From: Styela clava
Lineage: Eukaryota; Chordata; Ascidiacea; Stolidobranchia; Styelidae
Direction: 5' to 3'
Length of the DNA: 64,000 nucleotides
Assembly: GCF_964204865.1 (NCBI RefSeq)
Contig: NC_135261.1
Location: 16,244,001 to 16,308,000 of the forward strand
Shown: positions 1-13,600 of the stretch, piece after piece
Layout of the letters: each line of letters starts with the position of its first letter
Numbering within the stretch: the stretch's first letter is position 1
The notes under the pieces: model-generated
What the model was told of the DNA's origin: nothing
Seen by the model: the letters and a program-made list of their open reading frames with translations, nothing else
The model's database searches: none
Program-made: the position numbers and the translations under genes

Positions 1-2899
1 GAGAATATTATATTGTTAGCTGGGTAGTCACCACAGGTGACCGTTGAATTCTTGCTACGCTTTTGAGATATTGTAAAAAATCAGAATTTTAACGCATCTT
101 TGAGGTGTGTTGTGTCATTCTTGCTGGAATACCCCATCATTTTATTTAATTTTGTGAGATTTAATATAGCGTTACTCGATAGACGTCAGTAGTATGTGGT
201 TTGTATATTTTTGAAAAGATCAAAAGTCTTGATATTGTCGTTTTATGACGCTTTTACATAAATACAGGCGAGGGCTAAATTTTCATATTTTGTGGTCGTA
301 GTAGGTTTTAGAATGCCTTAGAATCTGTAGGTGAACTTTAGTTAGAAACAGGCTTGCAAAATTCAAAAAATGATGGGACAATATTATATCAAAATTAGTT
401 GAACTTTCGTCAATAAAAATTGGATGCTTTACAATAATTTATCAAGTAAATATTCGGATGTTAAATTGAATGGCAGAATATTTGCAATAATTGCAAGATC
501 TAATCAATAAATTGATGATAAAATAGAAAAAATGAGTGTATATACAACAACAAAATTTCATTCGTGAATCGTTAATTAATTTATAGATCTGAAAAACTTG
601 AGTTATAATTTTGAAGTCTTACTGAAAAAGTAATTGAATTCAAAGCTTGCCAGATAAGCGTAATTTTCCATTCAAAAAACTGCAAGTTATTGTAGTGAAC
701 TTCCATCAAAACAGAGTCGGGGATTAGGCTATCAAACAAGCCGTGACTAATAAGATAAGTTGTTGGTAAAATTCTCTCGAAGTATAATCTCTATCTATTT
801 CCTGTTTTAGTTGTATGTAGAATCTATATTATGCTTTGACGAAATCTTATGCCAACTTTCAATTTCGTTGCAATAAGGAGGAAAGATATCATATGTATTT
901 ATATATATTCTAGTATTCTTCTATTCCATTTAAGTTCGTAACCGAAGTCATACACTGGAAACAAGACTAAAGGTAAATATGCATGTGAAACAAGTTGTTG
1001 GCTCATCCATAGATATAGCAGCTGTTTGCTTATCTTAAAAAGATTGGATAACATCCCCAAAAAATCGTATGTTGATATATTTGATAATATTTTTGAAGGA
1101 AGCTGTTTAAATAGTTACGTGGATTTATAGCAGACATACTAAATTACATTGAATTGCCTTGAAAGTCAACTCTTTTGGCAAACAGATATTAATCGACTGA
1201 AATACCGCAAAAAATAAAATAATCTTAAATAATTTCTTTGTGGTTTTAAATAATAATGACGGGGATTTGTCAGATCATCTATTTGATAATTCAGGGTAAA
1301 CGAATTATAGACAATTTTTTTCAAGTTCATCCAATGAATTCATCTTTTCGGGTGTCACAATATTAGGGTATTATTCACGAAAAGGAAGTAGAGTCGGCAT
1401 TTACTTTCAAAATTGAAATATATTTTTATGTTAAAAGTTGATATAGAGTTTTGGATTAATATTATGTCAGTTTGCGTATAGAAATACTTATAATAATTTT
1501 CAGATGGAATTTGCATAAAGGTGGCATTGGCGATGTTTATTTTATCAAATTAAAGTAATTCTTAAAGAACAATTATGTATCGTCGAGTCAACGACGCACT
1601 TCGCGAATTTCATTGTATTAAATTTTCAGCTGAGCTCACCATCTTTCTGACACATTCAATTTTAGATATCTTGTTAACATATCTTCGTTGCCGAGAAAGC
1701 TCTATAACGAATTAAAAAGACGTTTTAAGTCTATTAAGATACCAATATTGCTAAAAAAATATTATCTGATATATTTCACTTCATCTTATTGCGTCGTACT
1801 TTTAGTGGAAGAGTTAGGCGGTTGACAGGACTAGGAGTTCGGTCGCGCGTATATCGTAATTAATCGTAATTCATGTTGATAAGTATTTGATACCTGATGT
1901 GAGCGCTCATTGTTTTATTGTTGGCTTAAATCTTGCCTCTAGTTTTTTAAGGTTAAGCGCATCCCTGACGAATTAAAAAAAACGTTTTGCTCAGACATCT
2001 GAGTCAAATAATTCAACTTGTTGTTCGATGAGACTTATACTGCCATTATGAATAAACATCATTTAAAATTTCATTCTTAGATGCCAACATTCTCATAAAA
2101 ATGTAAAATTAGCATGCAACAGTTGTTTACAAGCATTGATGATATGCTCATATTAAAAACCTCTACTACATACGATTTCAATTAATCCAAATTAGTGATC
2201 ATTTTTGGGTATCCCTTTCCGAGTAAATGTGATTGTACCTATACGAATCAAATAAAATGGTAGATGGTCATGTATTTTTTATGTTCATTAATATGGAATA
2301 TCTGCAACTAATATATGTTAGTGATTAAAAAGCGATTGGATAATTGGATTATACAAGGACAGATTTGAGTAAACATTGCTATGACGCATTTCTCAAAGCA
2401 GATGGCGTTATATTATTAAATATTTATTTGTCAAATTGAATTTTTAAATATGGATGGTGGATCATTTGTTTTGCTAGAATATATTTTATGTTTTTCATAC
2501 AATATATTACTTAACTTCGAACTGAACAGATCTTCTACAATTCAAATTTAAACTGTCAGTGAAGGTAAAATTATTTATTAAATAGAATCACAACCACAAT
2601 AAAAGCTAATGTCAGATCATTTTTTGAGTGAAAAGATTTCGAAAGCAAATCATGAAAAATTTATTAAAAAGTATTACATTTCATATTCATATTTAATCTA
2701 GGTTTCAATTACAATGTCCAAATGCCGCTTAACAACGCACTAAATATCACATGACATTTTCAATTTTTATATAAAAGAAAGAAAATTTTACACACAATCA
2801 TTACAAGTCGACGTCGGAGAAAAGTGATCATTGGCTGCTTAAATATTTCAACGTGAAAGCAGTCTAGTAAAGTTATCAACCGAGGTAATGTGTCGTACT
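1..2899. other. intergenic, no gene recognised
   Basis: AT-rich DNA with no open frame that looks coding on either strand and no recognisable repeat boundary. It may include upstream regulatory DNA of the GPCR that starts at 3826, but I see no specific element. Confidence 0.5.
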
Positions 2900-2907
2900 A
2901 GTGCTGA

Positions 2908-2990
2908 CATGGGCAAAGTACAGCCCGCGGGCGTAATCTGGCCCGCTGGGTGATTCAATCTGGCAGCTCGGATGCTGCCATAAATTTATG
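2908..2990. mobile_element. hAT-like terminal fragment
   Basis: A short GC-rich patch in AT-rich surroundings contains CAGCCCGCGGGC and GGCCCGCTGGG. This 'cagcccgcgggc ... ggcccgc' composition is typical of terminal regions of many animal hAT elements. No matching opposite end or target duplication was found, so the assignment rests on composition only. Confidence 0.3.
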
Positions 2991-3099
2991 CTTTTAACCA
3001 ATGCTGCATGCACTACGTACTTGCAATGGTGCAATAGGCTTGTTAGATTATGATTGTAGTCAGTGAAAGTTGTATTTTAGGTTTGCCGCGGGCTTTGAT

Positions 3100-3260
3100 G
3101 TTATGGGGACGTTAACAAAACTTCACGTTTTCCCGCTCACTCGATTCGAAGGGGTGCTTTTCACACATCTTCCTTCCGCTTCGTGCGTTTGTCGTATGCG
3201 CCACGTGCAGCATCGAGTTTCAATTTAGTGCTCTCAAAGTTTTGTCAACGACCCCATAAC
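3100..3260. repeat. short inverted-repeat element
   Basis: GTTATGGGGACGTTAACAAA at the left end is mirrored by TTTGTCAACGACCCCATAAC at the right end, giving about 23-bp imperfect inverted termini around 115 bp of unique DNA. It is the size and shape of a small MITE. I could not identify a target-site duplication. Confidence 0.4.
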
Positions 3261-3825
3261 GCTCTTCTAATGCTCTCTTTTTTGTACATAGCTCACGCAT
3301 ATTTGTAATGTAATTTAATCTATCGTTTCCCGATGGTTTCCAATAATCTGTCACTGTACCCTAATTCGTGAAGATTAATAGCTAAACTACACGGTCCACA
3401 AGTCTAAGTGGGCAACATTTTTGGACTTTGGTTCAAAAACCTTGTACTAGAGCAATGTCAAACAGCGCGATGTGGAATTGACAACGTTTTGATTGGAGCA
3501 GTTCATTACAGAACACAGCTGTAGCAATTAGCGCCAACAAATTTATGAGCAAAACTGAGTGAAATATTTATGGAATTGAGCCACAAATATAACAAAAATG
3601 ACAGTCTCTGAATTTCTCCTTACATTACATTGTTAGTCGACATGGTATTGATGCGTTGTTGGCAAAGCATGAACTATTTTGTTTTCTTCCATCGAATTTT
3701 CCGGAGTAATTATGATCAAAATTAATTTAAAGCAATGCTACAATTTATGTAGTTGTATATTTGTAATCTTTCTCATGTATCATTTTGTATCATTTTTTTT
3801 TTATTAATATCTAGAAGTTAAAATT

Positions 3826-6800
3826 ATGAGTGGCGATTATATGATGACAACCTCTACCTCACCGTCGTACACGCTTAGTGTCGTAATGAACACAACCATA
3901 AATGAAACTGAAAAATTACTTTTACAATTCGAAAAAGATCAAAAGTAAGTGTAAATGTAATATTGTTTCAATTTCATAAAGCACTAAATATAAAGATTAA
4001 AATTTGATTTTAGAATGTGCATAAATATATAAGAAACTGAATCTATTTGAAAATAGAAATTTTACAAGTAGAACACACTTAAAGTTGTACAACTGCATCC
4101 GAAAGAATTAGCCACCTGGCAATTGTAACTCTTATTAAGCTGTTTTTACCTTTATTTCTAACAAGCTTCTATGACTTCGTTTTGATATATCCTACCAAAT
4201 TTTACAACCTGGTTGAGATCGTGCCCTAAACGTTAAACTACAAAGACTTTAATCGAACATTGCCTACTTTTATGCGAACATGGTTAAGACGATGGACACA
4301 GACCACTGTATCACCACGTCCGTTGAGTTTTCATATCCATTTCATATGGATTATATATATTCTAATAAAAATGTACGTGCTATTCGAAAGGACATGGTTT
4401 TTGATTTTGTGTTTTTTGAACTCCAAATTTGCATTTTAGGGACCTGCAAGCTGTTTTTTCAAAAGGAGAGGAAGTCATTCTCTGGTTGGTTCTTGGAACA
4501 TTTGCGATATTTGGAATCATTGCAAACATTATAACATTCGTTGTCATTCAAATTACGCCCAAGCTTAACAGGTGGTTTAATAAATAACATATTATGCTTG
4601 ATCAAAATTTTACTATTTTTTTATGTTTTTTTTTCACTTATTTTTCTCTTTTACCTTAAATATTAATTTTGTACATTTTTTTCCTATGTTTTCAGATCAG
4701 TTTTCAATATATTTTTAATGAGTTTATGTGTTTCGGATTTTGTGTCAGCTGTCAACAGTCCATTTGTTATATACCGTGCAACTTGGGGCTTCTATGAGTG
4801 GTCGATCCCTCATATCTTTTGTAAGGTAAGGACAGTTGAATAAACCATTCTGGTTTGAAACAATTTAGGCTACAGGCTGACTACCAAGAACTAAACTCAT
4901 TAATTTCTTTATTACTCCTACAAAAATTAAGAGAATATATTTAATACCTGAACTTATGTTTGTGTATGATTGTAAAAAAAAGTTCTAATTATTTAGGACA
5001 AAAGTTATGTTCTCCCAGAATATGTCCCAATGACATTCTTTTTTGTTCTTTTTTGAATCACCAATACAAAAATATATGATGCCTATACTGAGTATTTAAA
5101 TTGTTTATATGCTTGATTATAACACCGAAGCTACAGCGGAGATATTTCAAATATAAAACTAAAATTATATATTTTTAATAAAAGTCGTGCTCCAAATATC
5201 AAAGTATAAAGGAGCTAACTAAATTTTATTAGCTAAACTATTGTAACGTGGAAAATAATCTTCGATGTACAGCATATTATTAACTGTTTGATACAGACTA
5301 AACGGTACCAACCCTGGTCCAGATAAAAACATTTTGCTCTCATTGGGGATTGATTAAATTTTTTTTCGATATTGCTTTTCAAATTTGCCTCCCTTTCTTA
5401 TATGTAACAAACGATCTAACTTATATTAAGCTTCACAGAATCATTTAAAATATCATATCAACTTCATATTACTTCCGAAAAAGCATGATTATATAAATTC
5501 TTCGTTATTTTTCAGTTGGCAATATCACTTGACTTCTGGACATCTTGTGTTACTATTCAACATATTTTAGTATTCTCTATTCTCCGATTGATTTCAATCA
5601 AATTTCCGCATCGCTTTGGAGTTTTAAAAGCTTTTCATGCTAAGGTTTGTTATTCTGTTTAATTTATATATATATATATATAAATATTGAATTTATTGTC
5701 ACGAATTAATTGCAATAGACTGAACTAAACTTATAATAACACGTGTTCAAATATTTTTATTTAAAATGATTGCTATAAGTAGGCTTGCACGTGATTTACG
5801 GATTTACGGAATTACGGAATTATTTCGAGTTACGGAAGCGAAGTTACGAATTACGTAAATTCGTAATTATTGGTGGAGCGCTTTCGCGATTGAAACGAGC
5901 TCTCTTTAGAGCAGTCAATTCCGTCGATTGTAAAAAATTAAAGTTTAATAAGTAGAAGAAGTTAGAGTTCCGGTATTCGCAGCTCTTTTTCTCTCTCTTG
6001 TTACGCAGATGGAGAAGGCATAACGCGTTGCCATTTATTGACCTATTATCAACTTATCTAGCATGGCAAATGTACATATTAAGCGTAGATATGGGATAGA
6101 ATTGTGTTGAGACCGATGGACGCCAACACACCTGGTTTCAACTTCTTCGGGTGAAATGACTAAAGAATGTAAGAGATCAACTTATAAAACATGGTCTATT
6201 TGTAAATGCCGTGATAATTAATTGTCGCGCTGATCAAACAGCAATATGACGACGGAAGAGAAATTGCGTAATGAACCAACGCAACTTAGTCTTTTCGGCA
6301 TCGGTAAAGCGATTCAGACGGCAGAGAAACAACAAAAAGACGGGATTTCCCATGTTTATTCTGCGCGAGATCCATTTTCTATTCCAAAACTTGATGTTCT
6401 GTTACCGGTTTTATCGTTATATATCTGTCCGGACTTGGCCCTTTTTTCACAATGCCTCGCACTATTTCGGCCAAATACGTCTCTACAATATCTTCAAGTC
6501 TTTACCAAATGCGGCAACTTATTTTGATTTATCGTCGACTCAAATACCACCGGCACTCGACCAAACTTGTGTCAATCTTAGCCGATAGGATTGTCGACTT
6601 GAGTTAGAAAAATTAATTAATATTTTCGTGAGTGCAAAATAAATGTCAACAAATGCATTGTTTTGCGATATAACTTTGTATTTTCGGAGAAGGCATGTCA
6701 TATAAGTACGGTATTTAAATTATGCTCAAATAATTAATAGTTGATATAAATTTATCGCAAATAATGTTATAACATTTAGGCCGCGAAATGATTTAGTGTA

Positions 6801-9800
6801 AAATGGAGCATGGTAATCGGAATATCGTCAATAAGTCGGCATCAATAATTATTATAAAATGCTAACTAGGTAGTAAAGTCGGATAATGTAAAAACACGGT
6901 ACAATAACAAGTCTTCGTCGCGAGGCAAGCGCAAGTATAATCAAACGAGAGAATACGCTCGTCGTTGATTTATAAATTAGAAACCCGGAATTTTTATTTA
7001 ATACGAAACTCGTATTAATACGTTAATACGATTTTAAAAAAGTCAACTATCGTTTCATAAATATATTACCACTTACCAGTGTTGGTAATGATAAAATTGA
7101 TCGCATAAAATTGGGTGATAAAGTTGATAAAGGAAAATCAAAGCTAACACGAAAGATAAAAATCAGAATAAAATTAATTTGAATTCACTCCTTGATATTT
7201 TTCTTTAGCATCTGTCGCCGGCGTGTAGTACTGGCGGAAATATGAAAACCAAACTGTCCCAACTGTCGATGTCCCATTCGGAATAGAAGTGGATTAAATT
7301 GGTTGTTATGATAGGTTTAAAAGTGTGAAAAAAATATCGCAATTACGGGGTCATTACGTAATCGATTTGGCCGTAATTACGGAATTGATTTTTGTCAATT
7401 ACGTGCAAGCCTAGCTATAAGCATAAGAAACAGTTTTTTATTTTTAAAAAAAAAGTAAAAGTTTGCAATGGTGTATATGAAATTTGTTTCTGAGATCAAG
7501 ATTCGTGGTGAGGCTGATGACATTGATTTAAAACTGCATACAATGAATTCCATTTTAACATAATTTTTAGGTCATAGTCATTGTCATCTGGATGGAAACA
7601 ATGGGCGCAAGTTTTGTCGTTTATTATATATGGCCTGGAGTTTTTCCTCCTGGTAAAAGAACACCTAGCGGTGCAATAAGTAAAGCATGCACTGCTCAGC
7701 CAGCATGGATTGGTATGCTCTTAGGGTACGTTCAGATCGGATTTCCGATCGTTCTATATGTACCTATGATAGCAGTAGTCATTGTGACTGCCGCTCTCGG
7801 TTACTTAATTTTTCAACGAAAAAGGAATCGGAATAAAGGTAAGATGATTTTTGTACATATTACCACTTTTTCATGCATAATCTTATGGTTCTGTATATAC
7901 CAATAATAACAATGACGGAGTATGCAAGCTTTTTGGGTTGAAATAATCCGAAGGCACAATGGAAAATCTTGTTGATATCACTAAAGTTCTCCTTAAATCT
8001 ATATCTACGAGCCCCCATTTTACCTATAATGTCTAATTGTCTATAATAGAGTTCTCTGCGAAGCGGCTGAAATTTTGAGTTCGTAGTAATCATCAACGCT
8101 AGGGTAAAATTATAGATAAACTGAAGGATTCATACTCAAATCATTTGAAAAAATAGTGAGGCGAAATGAAGATTGGTTATTTGTGCCGTACTTTCAAGTA
8201 CTTATTTTAACAAAGTTTTTATGATATTTTGAATTCAATTGCATACGAATTAGCCAAAACTATGCCTAAAAAATGGTTCTCATAGAATTATAAAAAGCAA
8301 TAAAAGTTGAACAACATATGCAAGCAAAGTTATCATAATCAATTTCTCTTTTATTCTACGGCGTTCCATAACAAGTTTTAGTTGCTCTGAAATTACCTTG
8401 ATTTGTGATTCACACGTTAGGCACTGAGTGGGATTTCTCATTGATCTTATTGCGCTGATTAGAGCTAGAAAGGGGCGAAATAAAATTTTGATCCACCTAC
8501 ACTTTGATTTATTTCTGTGTTGATATTGAATGCACATGTGAACTTGAATCGAACAGTGTAAGTAGGATGCCATGCTGCCTGAAACGATTATATTTTGGTG
8601 GTATCTCACGCAAATATATCTATTTTTAGTATCGAATCTTCAATCAGAAAAAGCTGCAACAAAGAAAGAGAATTTTGCCTTGATCCAGCTTGCTTTAATC
8701 ATCGCCTCGTTCATGTTGGGATATCTTCCCGATATCGGTAAGAATTTGTAATAAAATTTTAGTCGAATTTTACCTTTTCCAGGAGAATAGCTTGCAATGT
8801 CTCGAAAGTTTCACGTAGCGTTTCAGCACAGCATATACACTGTCTTGTAACGTTCTAGTTAGGATATCTATTGTAGATAGCCATGATGCTAGACTAAAAA
8901 GAGTTTTTATAATACTTTACTTTAGCCTACCGAATGACTGCAATCATTCTGAGAGCTTTTAATCAGAGTCTACCAGCTAGAGGCGAGTGGCAGTTTTCTG
9001 TGACATCACATTGTTTGCTGAGATTATCAGAATGTTTGAATCCGGTGTTTTACAACTTGGGATCGAGGTAAAGTGGAAAATATAATGAACGTTTTAATCT
9101 TATCAAAGACTAAAAATAGGAATTGTTTGCAATTTCCTATTGGATAAATTATCTCGATAGGTTGTTGCTGTAAAAAGGTCGATTCTTCTAGCAGCTAATA
9201 GAACAATTCATGGTTCGTAGTTCAATTCATAGTTACCTCCATATTGGTACACATATTTCTGGAGCGTACGATCCATTTCTCAATTTATATATATATATAT
9301 GCGTTTTATATATTTCACCCCAAATTTGCTATTTTGACCCATATTGTGCCACCTGGTGGCCTTCCGTCAAGCTAGTTCGCCATGGTTTGGACAGACCCGG
9401 TTCTCAGCTAAGGGCTTATTGTTGTCCGTTACCAATATAAATTCCTACAAGAAATGAACGAAAATTAGTGATTTTAATTTTATAGAAATTTCTGATTGTT
9501 TTCAAGAAAGCTGATTCTAAGCTTCTCATATTTGACATTCGTGTCCATGTAGCCTACTTGAGCACTGCTCTCAGGTTCCAGAAATAATAATATAAATGTT
9601 AAAATACCGTGCCGAAACTTGACAAGTTTAAACCAAGATATTGATTTCAACAAGAGGAGTTTAAATACAATTTTCCACATGCCGTTGACATTTTTCAATT
9701 GAATTTTACCACCGCAGATAAAACATGGCCTTACTATTTTTATTTTCAGCAATATGCGTAAAGCTACGTTCGCGTTCATGAAAAGAATCGTTCCGTGTAT

Positions 9801-9900
9801 GTTCGATGTGTCAAAACAAAGAATGACCACTTCTGGAAGGGCAATTCCGTTGGATAATAATACTGGGAGTTCTCAAACACCAAAGCAAACTTTCACCTGA
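3826..9900 (+). CDS. rhodopsin-class GPCR, amine-receptor-like
   Basis: Seven-transmembrane receptor expected at the plasma membrane, model 392 aa. Exons: 3826-3944, 4440-4571, 4696-4825, 5516-5644, 7571-7838, 8630-8737, 8926-9067, 9750-9900. All junctions are GT-AG and phases join without a stop. The N terminus has NxT/NxS glycosylation sites (NTT, NET). TM1 carries GIIAN, TM2 SLCVSDF, TM3 starts at Cys126 (3.25), and Asp133 falls at 3.32, the amine-anchoring position of aminergic receptors. TM4 has Trp177 (4.50), the second loop has Cys210, TM6 has Pro293 and TM7 has NPVFY (334-338). Odd points: the DRY motif reads LRL, position 6.48 is Tyr instead of Trp, and the aminergic Trp7.40 and Tyr7.43 are absent. 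It may therefore bind a non-amine ligand or signal unusually. Decayed relatives lie at 47-62 kb on the other strand. Confidence 0.88.
5780..7413. mobile_element. hAT transposon in GPCR intron 4
   Basis: The element begins TAGGCTTGCACGT and ends ACGTGCAAGCCTA (terminal inverted repeats). It is flanked by a perfect 8-bp direct repeat GCTATAAG at 5772-5779 and 7414-7421. An 8-bp target duplication with TAG-type ends is the hAT hallmark. Inside the ends lie iterated 'acggaatt' motifs. Open frames at 6246-6588 show no recognisable transposase domain, so this looks non-autonomous or decayed. It lies between the TM3 and TM4 exons of the receptor. Confidence 0.87.
9221..9275. repeat. fragment of palindromic MITE family
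   Basis: 'ttacctccatattggtacacatatttctggagcg' closely matches the right end of the repeat at 42461-42667. Only this end is recognisable here. It lies in the last intron of the GPCR gene. Confidence 0.4.
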
Positions 9901-10637
9901 AATCAACCACCACTAATTTGATGTTTGTGAAATTGTGATAACGATTCGGTGAATTAGTAATCGGTGAATTACTGAATCAGAAATGTTGTTTTGTCAATCT
10001 GTTTCGTAAGTTATCGCGTTGTGAAGAAACAATTTGTACAACTTAATCATATCATGATAAATGGGACTTCATGGCGTGCTTTGGGTTATTCCGATTTACA
10101 AATGTTTTGTCAAGTTGTTATAGTTATTATATGAAATTGAATGTATATATGTGAAAAGAATGGACGTGTACCTCAAGATATGTATGTAGAAAAAAACATT
10201 TGAAATTCACTGTGTCATAACATAAGTAACGGAATAAAATAGATGGGTATCTGTTTTTCCTGGAAACTATATACAGAATCCATAACATCCTCATTGGCTT
10301 CCGTCAATGAATTGATGTTCTTAGTATTTCATTTTATCTTTTTTTCTTTAAAACTGTTATGATTAGGTCTCGTGTTTTTTTTATCGTTTTTTGTTACTGT
10401 ATATTTTTCTTCATGAGGTGTATTTATACGTTCATTTATATTTCTAATTGCTTGATTCAAGCACTGCCAATGAGTGTAATAGTACGGTTTTCACATACTG
10501 ATATAGTGGGCTACACTAGATAGCTGATCTTCTCACAAATGCCATCGATATACAAACACTTCTGATGCTATTTTATGATTCAACGTTTAAATTATGTCAA
10601 TGCAGTACATTTCGTATACGACTTATTCTGTTCTGAT
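9901..10637. other. intergenic between convergent genes
   Basis: The GPCR (+) and EndoU (-) genes end tail to tail here, 784 bp between stop codons. A candidate AATAAA for the GPCR lies at 10233-10238, about 330 bp after its stop. No other feature was seen. Confidence 0.5.
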
Positions 10638-10643
10638 TTTATT
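10638..10643 (-). terminator. poly(A) signal of minus-strand EndoU gene
   Basis: TTTATT on the plus strand reads AATAAA on the minus strand, about 42 bp past the EndoU stop codon, a normal distance for a polyadenylation signal. Confidence 0.55.
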
Positions 10644-10684
10644 CAAATATAAATTTGCATGTTTCGTATTTTAATAATTTTTTG

Positions 10685-13600
10685 TTAGATGATGAAAGCA
10701 GTGCTAATATGATGCAGTCCGTTTTGTGGCAAAATTTCTGTCCACGGGTATGTCTGAATTTCAACATCGTATGGGTTTCCATCCAAATCTTCCAGAGAAA
10801 TTTTGCACCTGCGTTCAAATTATAATGAGTTTGACACGGAGGATATTGCTTGTAATATATGATGTTCTAATAATTTCAGGGGCATTTTTTACGGTATGTT
10901 CAAATAGATGAAAATCCCCGAATAAATATACCGCTATAAAAAAGAAAAACGGTAAATAAATTGTCGCATATTATGCTAGGTAGAGTTAAATTGAAAAGAT
11001 CACCAATTTAGGTAATCACGAAACTTTGAGCTGAATGACATGACCAAAAATACCTTATGCCTGGTCTCGTTAGAAAGCATAATGTGTAAACGCAAAATTC
11101 CCATTCCGGACTTGTCCCGACAAACATCGATGATATAGGCTTACGATGTCCTTCCCAAACAAATTGTATTTTCTGTCTTCCAGACTAAAAATAAGTTTTC
11201 GTTTGTTCGAAAACTGCTAGATTACAACGAATAACAGTATAGCTATAGGAATGAAATCTACGTCATGCAACGCTTTATTAGAATTTCTACTTTATAGTAC
11301 TAAGTAAGTACCAAGAACTAGTCGTATATCAGAGTTTTAACTTTTGTATAACAACTATTTTGTGTGAGTTACACAACTTCCAAATACCAAAAAAAAGTTT
11401 GCTCGAGTCAAGCTAGAATCAAGGGTGTTAGCGATATTTAAGAAGATTTATCGAAATTACCTCAAAGTTATCTTCTGGTTTATCCAAATGACCTCTATAA
11501 TCAATTTCCCCGTCTTTCTCGAGAAGATAATATCTCACCCAGTTATGGAAACCGGTTGTCTTATTATCATAATGTTCCCCAATAAAGATATGCTCAAACC
11601 TAAAAAAATTAGCATTGAATTGAAAATACAGATGATTCCATTTCATATTAAATTGTAGGGCACATCCACAAGTAGGGTATTTGGAAAATAACGAACAAAC
11701 ATACACAATTCAGCACAGCTTGATAGAACATATAGCATTAAATATTGAAAAGTGTCCCACTGTCCGCAACGTGCATAGAATTCAACTGATTTATTCAATT
11801 AAAATGCTCAAAAGTTCATTATCTGTTGCCTACGTGGTTGCAAATTTACACGATCTGTTTTCACTAAAAATTCACAGGCTTTGTTGATCGAGTACAAAAA
11901 AGAAAGAATACACACCCACTTGAGTCCATAGCTCCTTCTTTCCCTGAAAAACTTGCGAACCATATCTGTCGTAATATTTTCTTGAAATCACTTGTTCTGC
12001 CACATCCCGATAAACCTCGGAAATAGAAACATAATCATTGTATGATTTGCAGTATGCGTTTCTTTCCCCGATAAGTTGCTAAAGTAAGTGGGAATACTCA
12101 AACGAATCGTTGAGAACTTGAAAACTTTTATAGATCGCATTTGAGGTTTAAACTTAATGCAGAATAAAAAGTAACATTGTTGTTAAAATCACTGGATTTC
12201 GTTGTGATTTCAAAATGGCGAGATACTCTCGTTATCTTCACAAATGCAAATGAAGAGTTAACTTTCGACTGTTATTTTCAAAACAATCCTAGGATAATTT
12301 CACAATTGTTATTATTAACGATTTCGTTCTATTATCAGTATTTATATTACCATTGCCTGTCTCCCAGTTACGATGCAAGATGTGCAAAAATATTTGAGCG
12401 CGATTCGGGTAAGATTATCGTAAAAGACAATCTCGATTTACAAGCTTTCAATTTTTATTATGCCAGTTTTTGAAGTTAACAACTATGAATGATTGATTCC
12501 ATTTGTTATTAAATGGCCCACGACAACACGCTTGATTTGCAGGAAAGCTACATAAGCTGTGTACTCAATATAAAGTAACAAATTACTTAGTAACTCTACA
12601 TCATATCCATAAATCGCAGACACTATAAGTAATAACAAACTGATATCTTATCAACTTGTTAATCAGAATCCGTGCATAAAATACGTAGGCTACGTTTCAT
12701 CCCGATTAACAACAAATACTACGGTGGTGGCGACAGGATATCATGAAAAAATTACAAAATGCATGTAAAGATTACAGTTACAGTACAGTTCTGTAACAAT
12801 TTTAGAGAAATTCTTTGGCAGGCGATAACATTCATGAGTTTTTCAGTAACAGATAGTCTTCAATTAACCGAATATGATCAAATCAATACTTACCATGTTT
12901 AACTAAAAATTGCCGAAGAGCTTTTCCAACTGGCGTACTCAAAACATAGTTGATGAAAGCATTTTGTTCTTTCTTCTTGTTCTTTGTGAAAGTTTCATTT
13001 ATTCCTAATGCTTTTTCATAATTGTCAAATAAAGCGATGAGTTTTTGGAATGATTCCAATTGCAGAATTGATTCATTGACGTAGGTAAATAATCTGTGTA
13101 CAAAATTGAAAATTTACTTTACTTATTCATTCTAATATAGACCTATGAATATATTTTTATATCTGAATAATAAAATTTCGATATAACTGAAAACTCTAAG
13201 ACTTGACAAGTTAAAATTTCAGTTTCAATGGGTATTGGCAACTTTAAGAGGTGATCTCGTTACGGTTATTGCGCTAGTAAAACGCTTTCATATTATAACT
13301 TCTTATTATAAGAAATTTTGTATTGCTCCATATATTTCAAAACTAAATGTATAGAAACACGACTAATTACATTAAATAGCTGATTCTGTAACGGCATTGA
13401 AAATGTGGCAATAAATTATCCTAAACTATTCTCATAATATAATATTCATCAATATATTTATTAATGCCGCAAATTTCTATATCAATGAAATATATCCACC
13501 TCTCCTATTTCAATCAAGTTTTGGAAGCGGTGATCCCACCTTACCAACCCAATTTCAAGCACTCTTGTATATACCGAACTTTCTAATTGCAAGATCGACC

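Noticed and set aside
4280-4534. 84-codon open frame overlapping GPCR exon 2
   Set aside because: It is in a different frame from the receptor exon and has no recognisable features.
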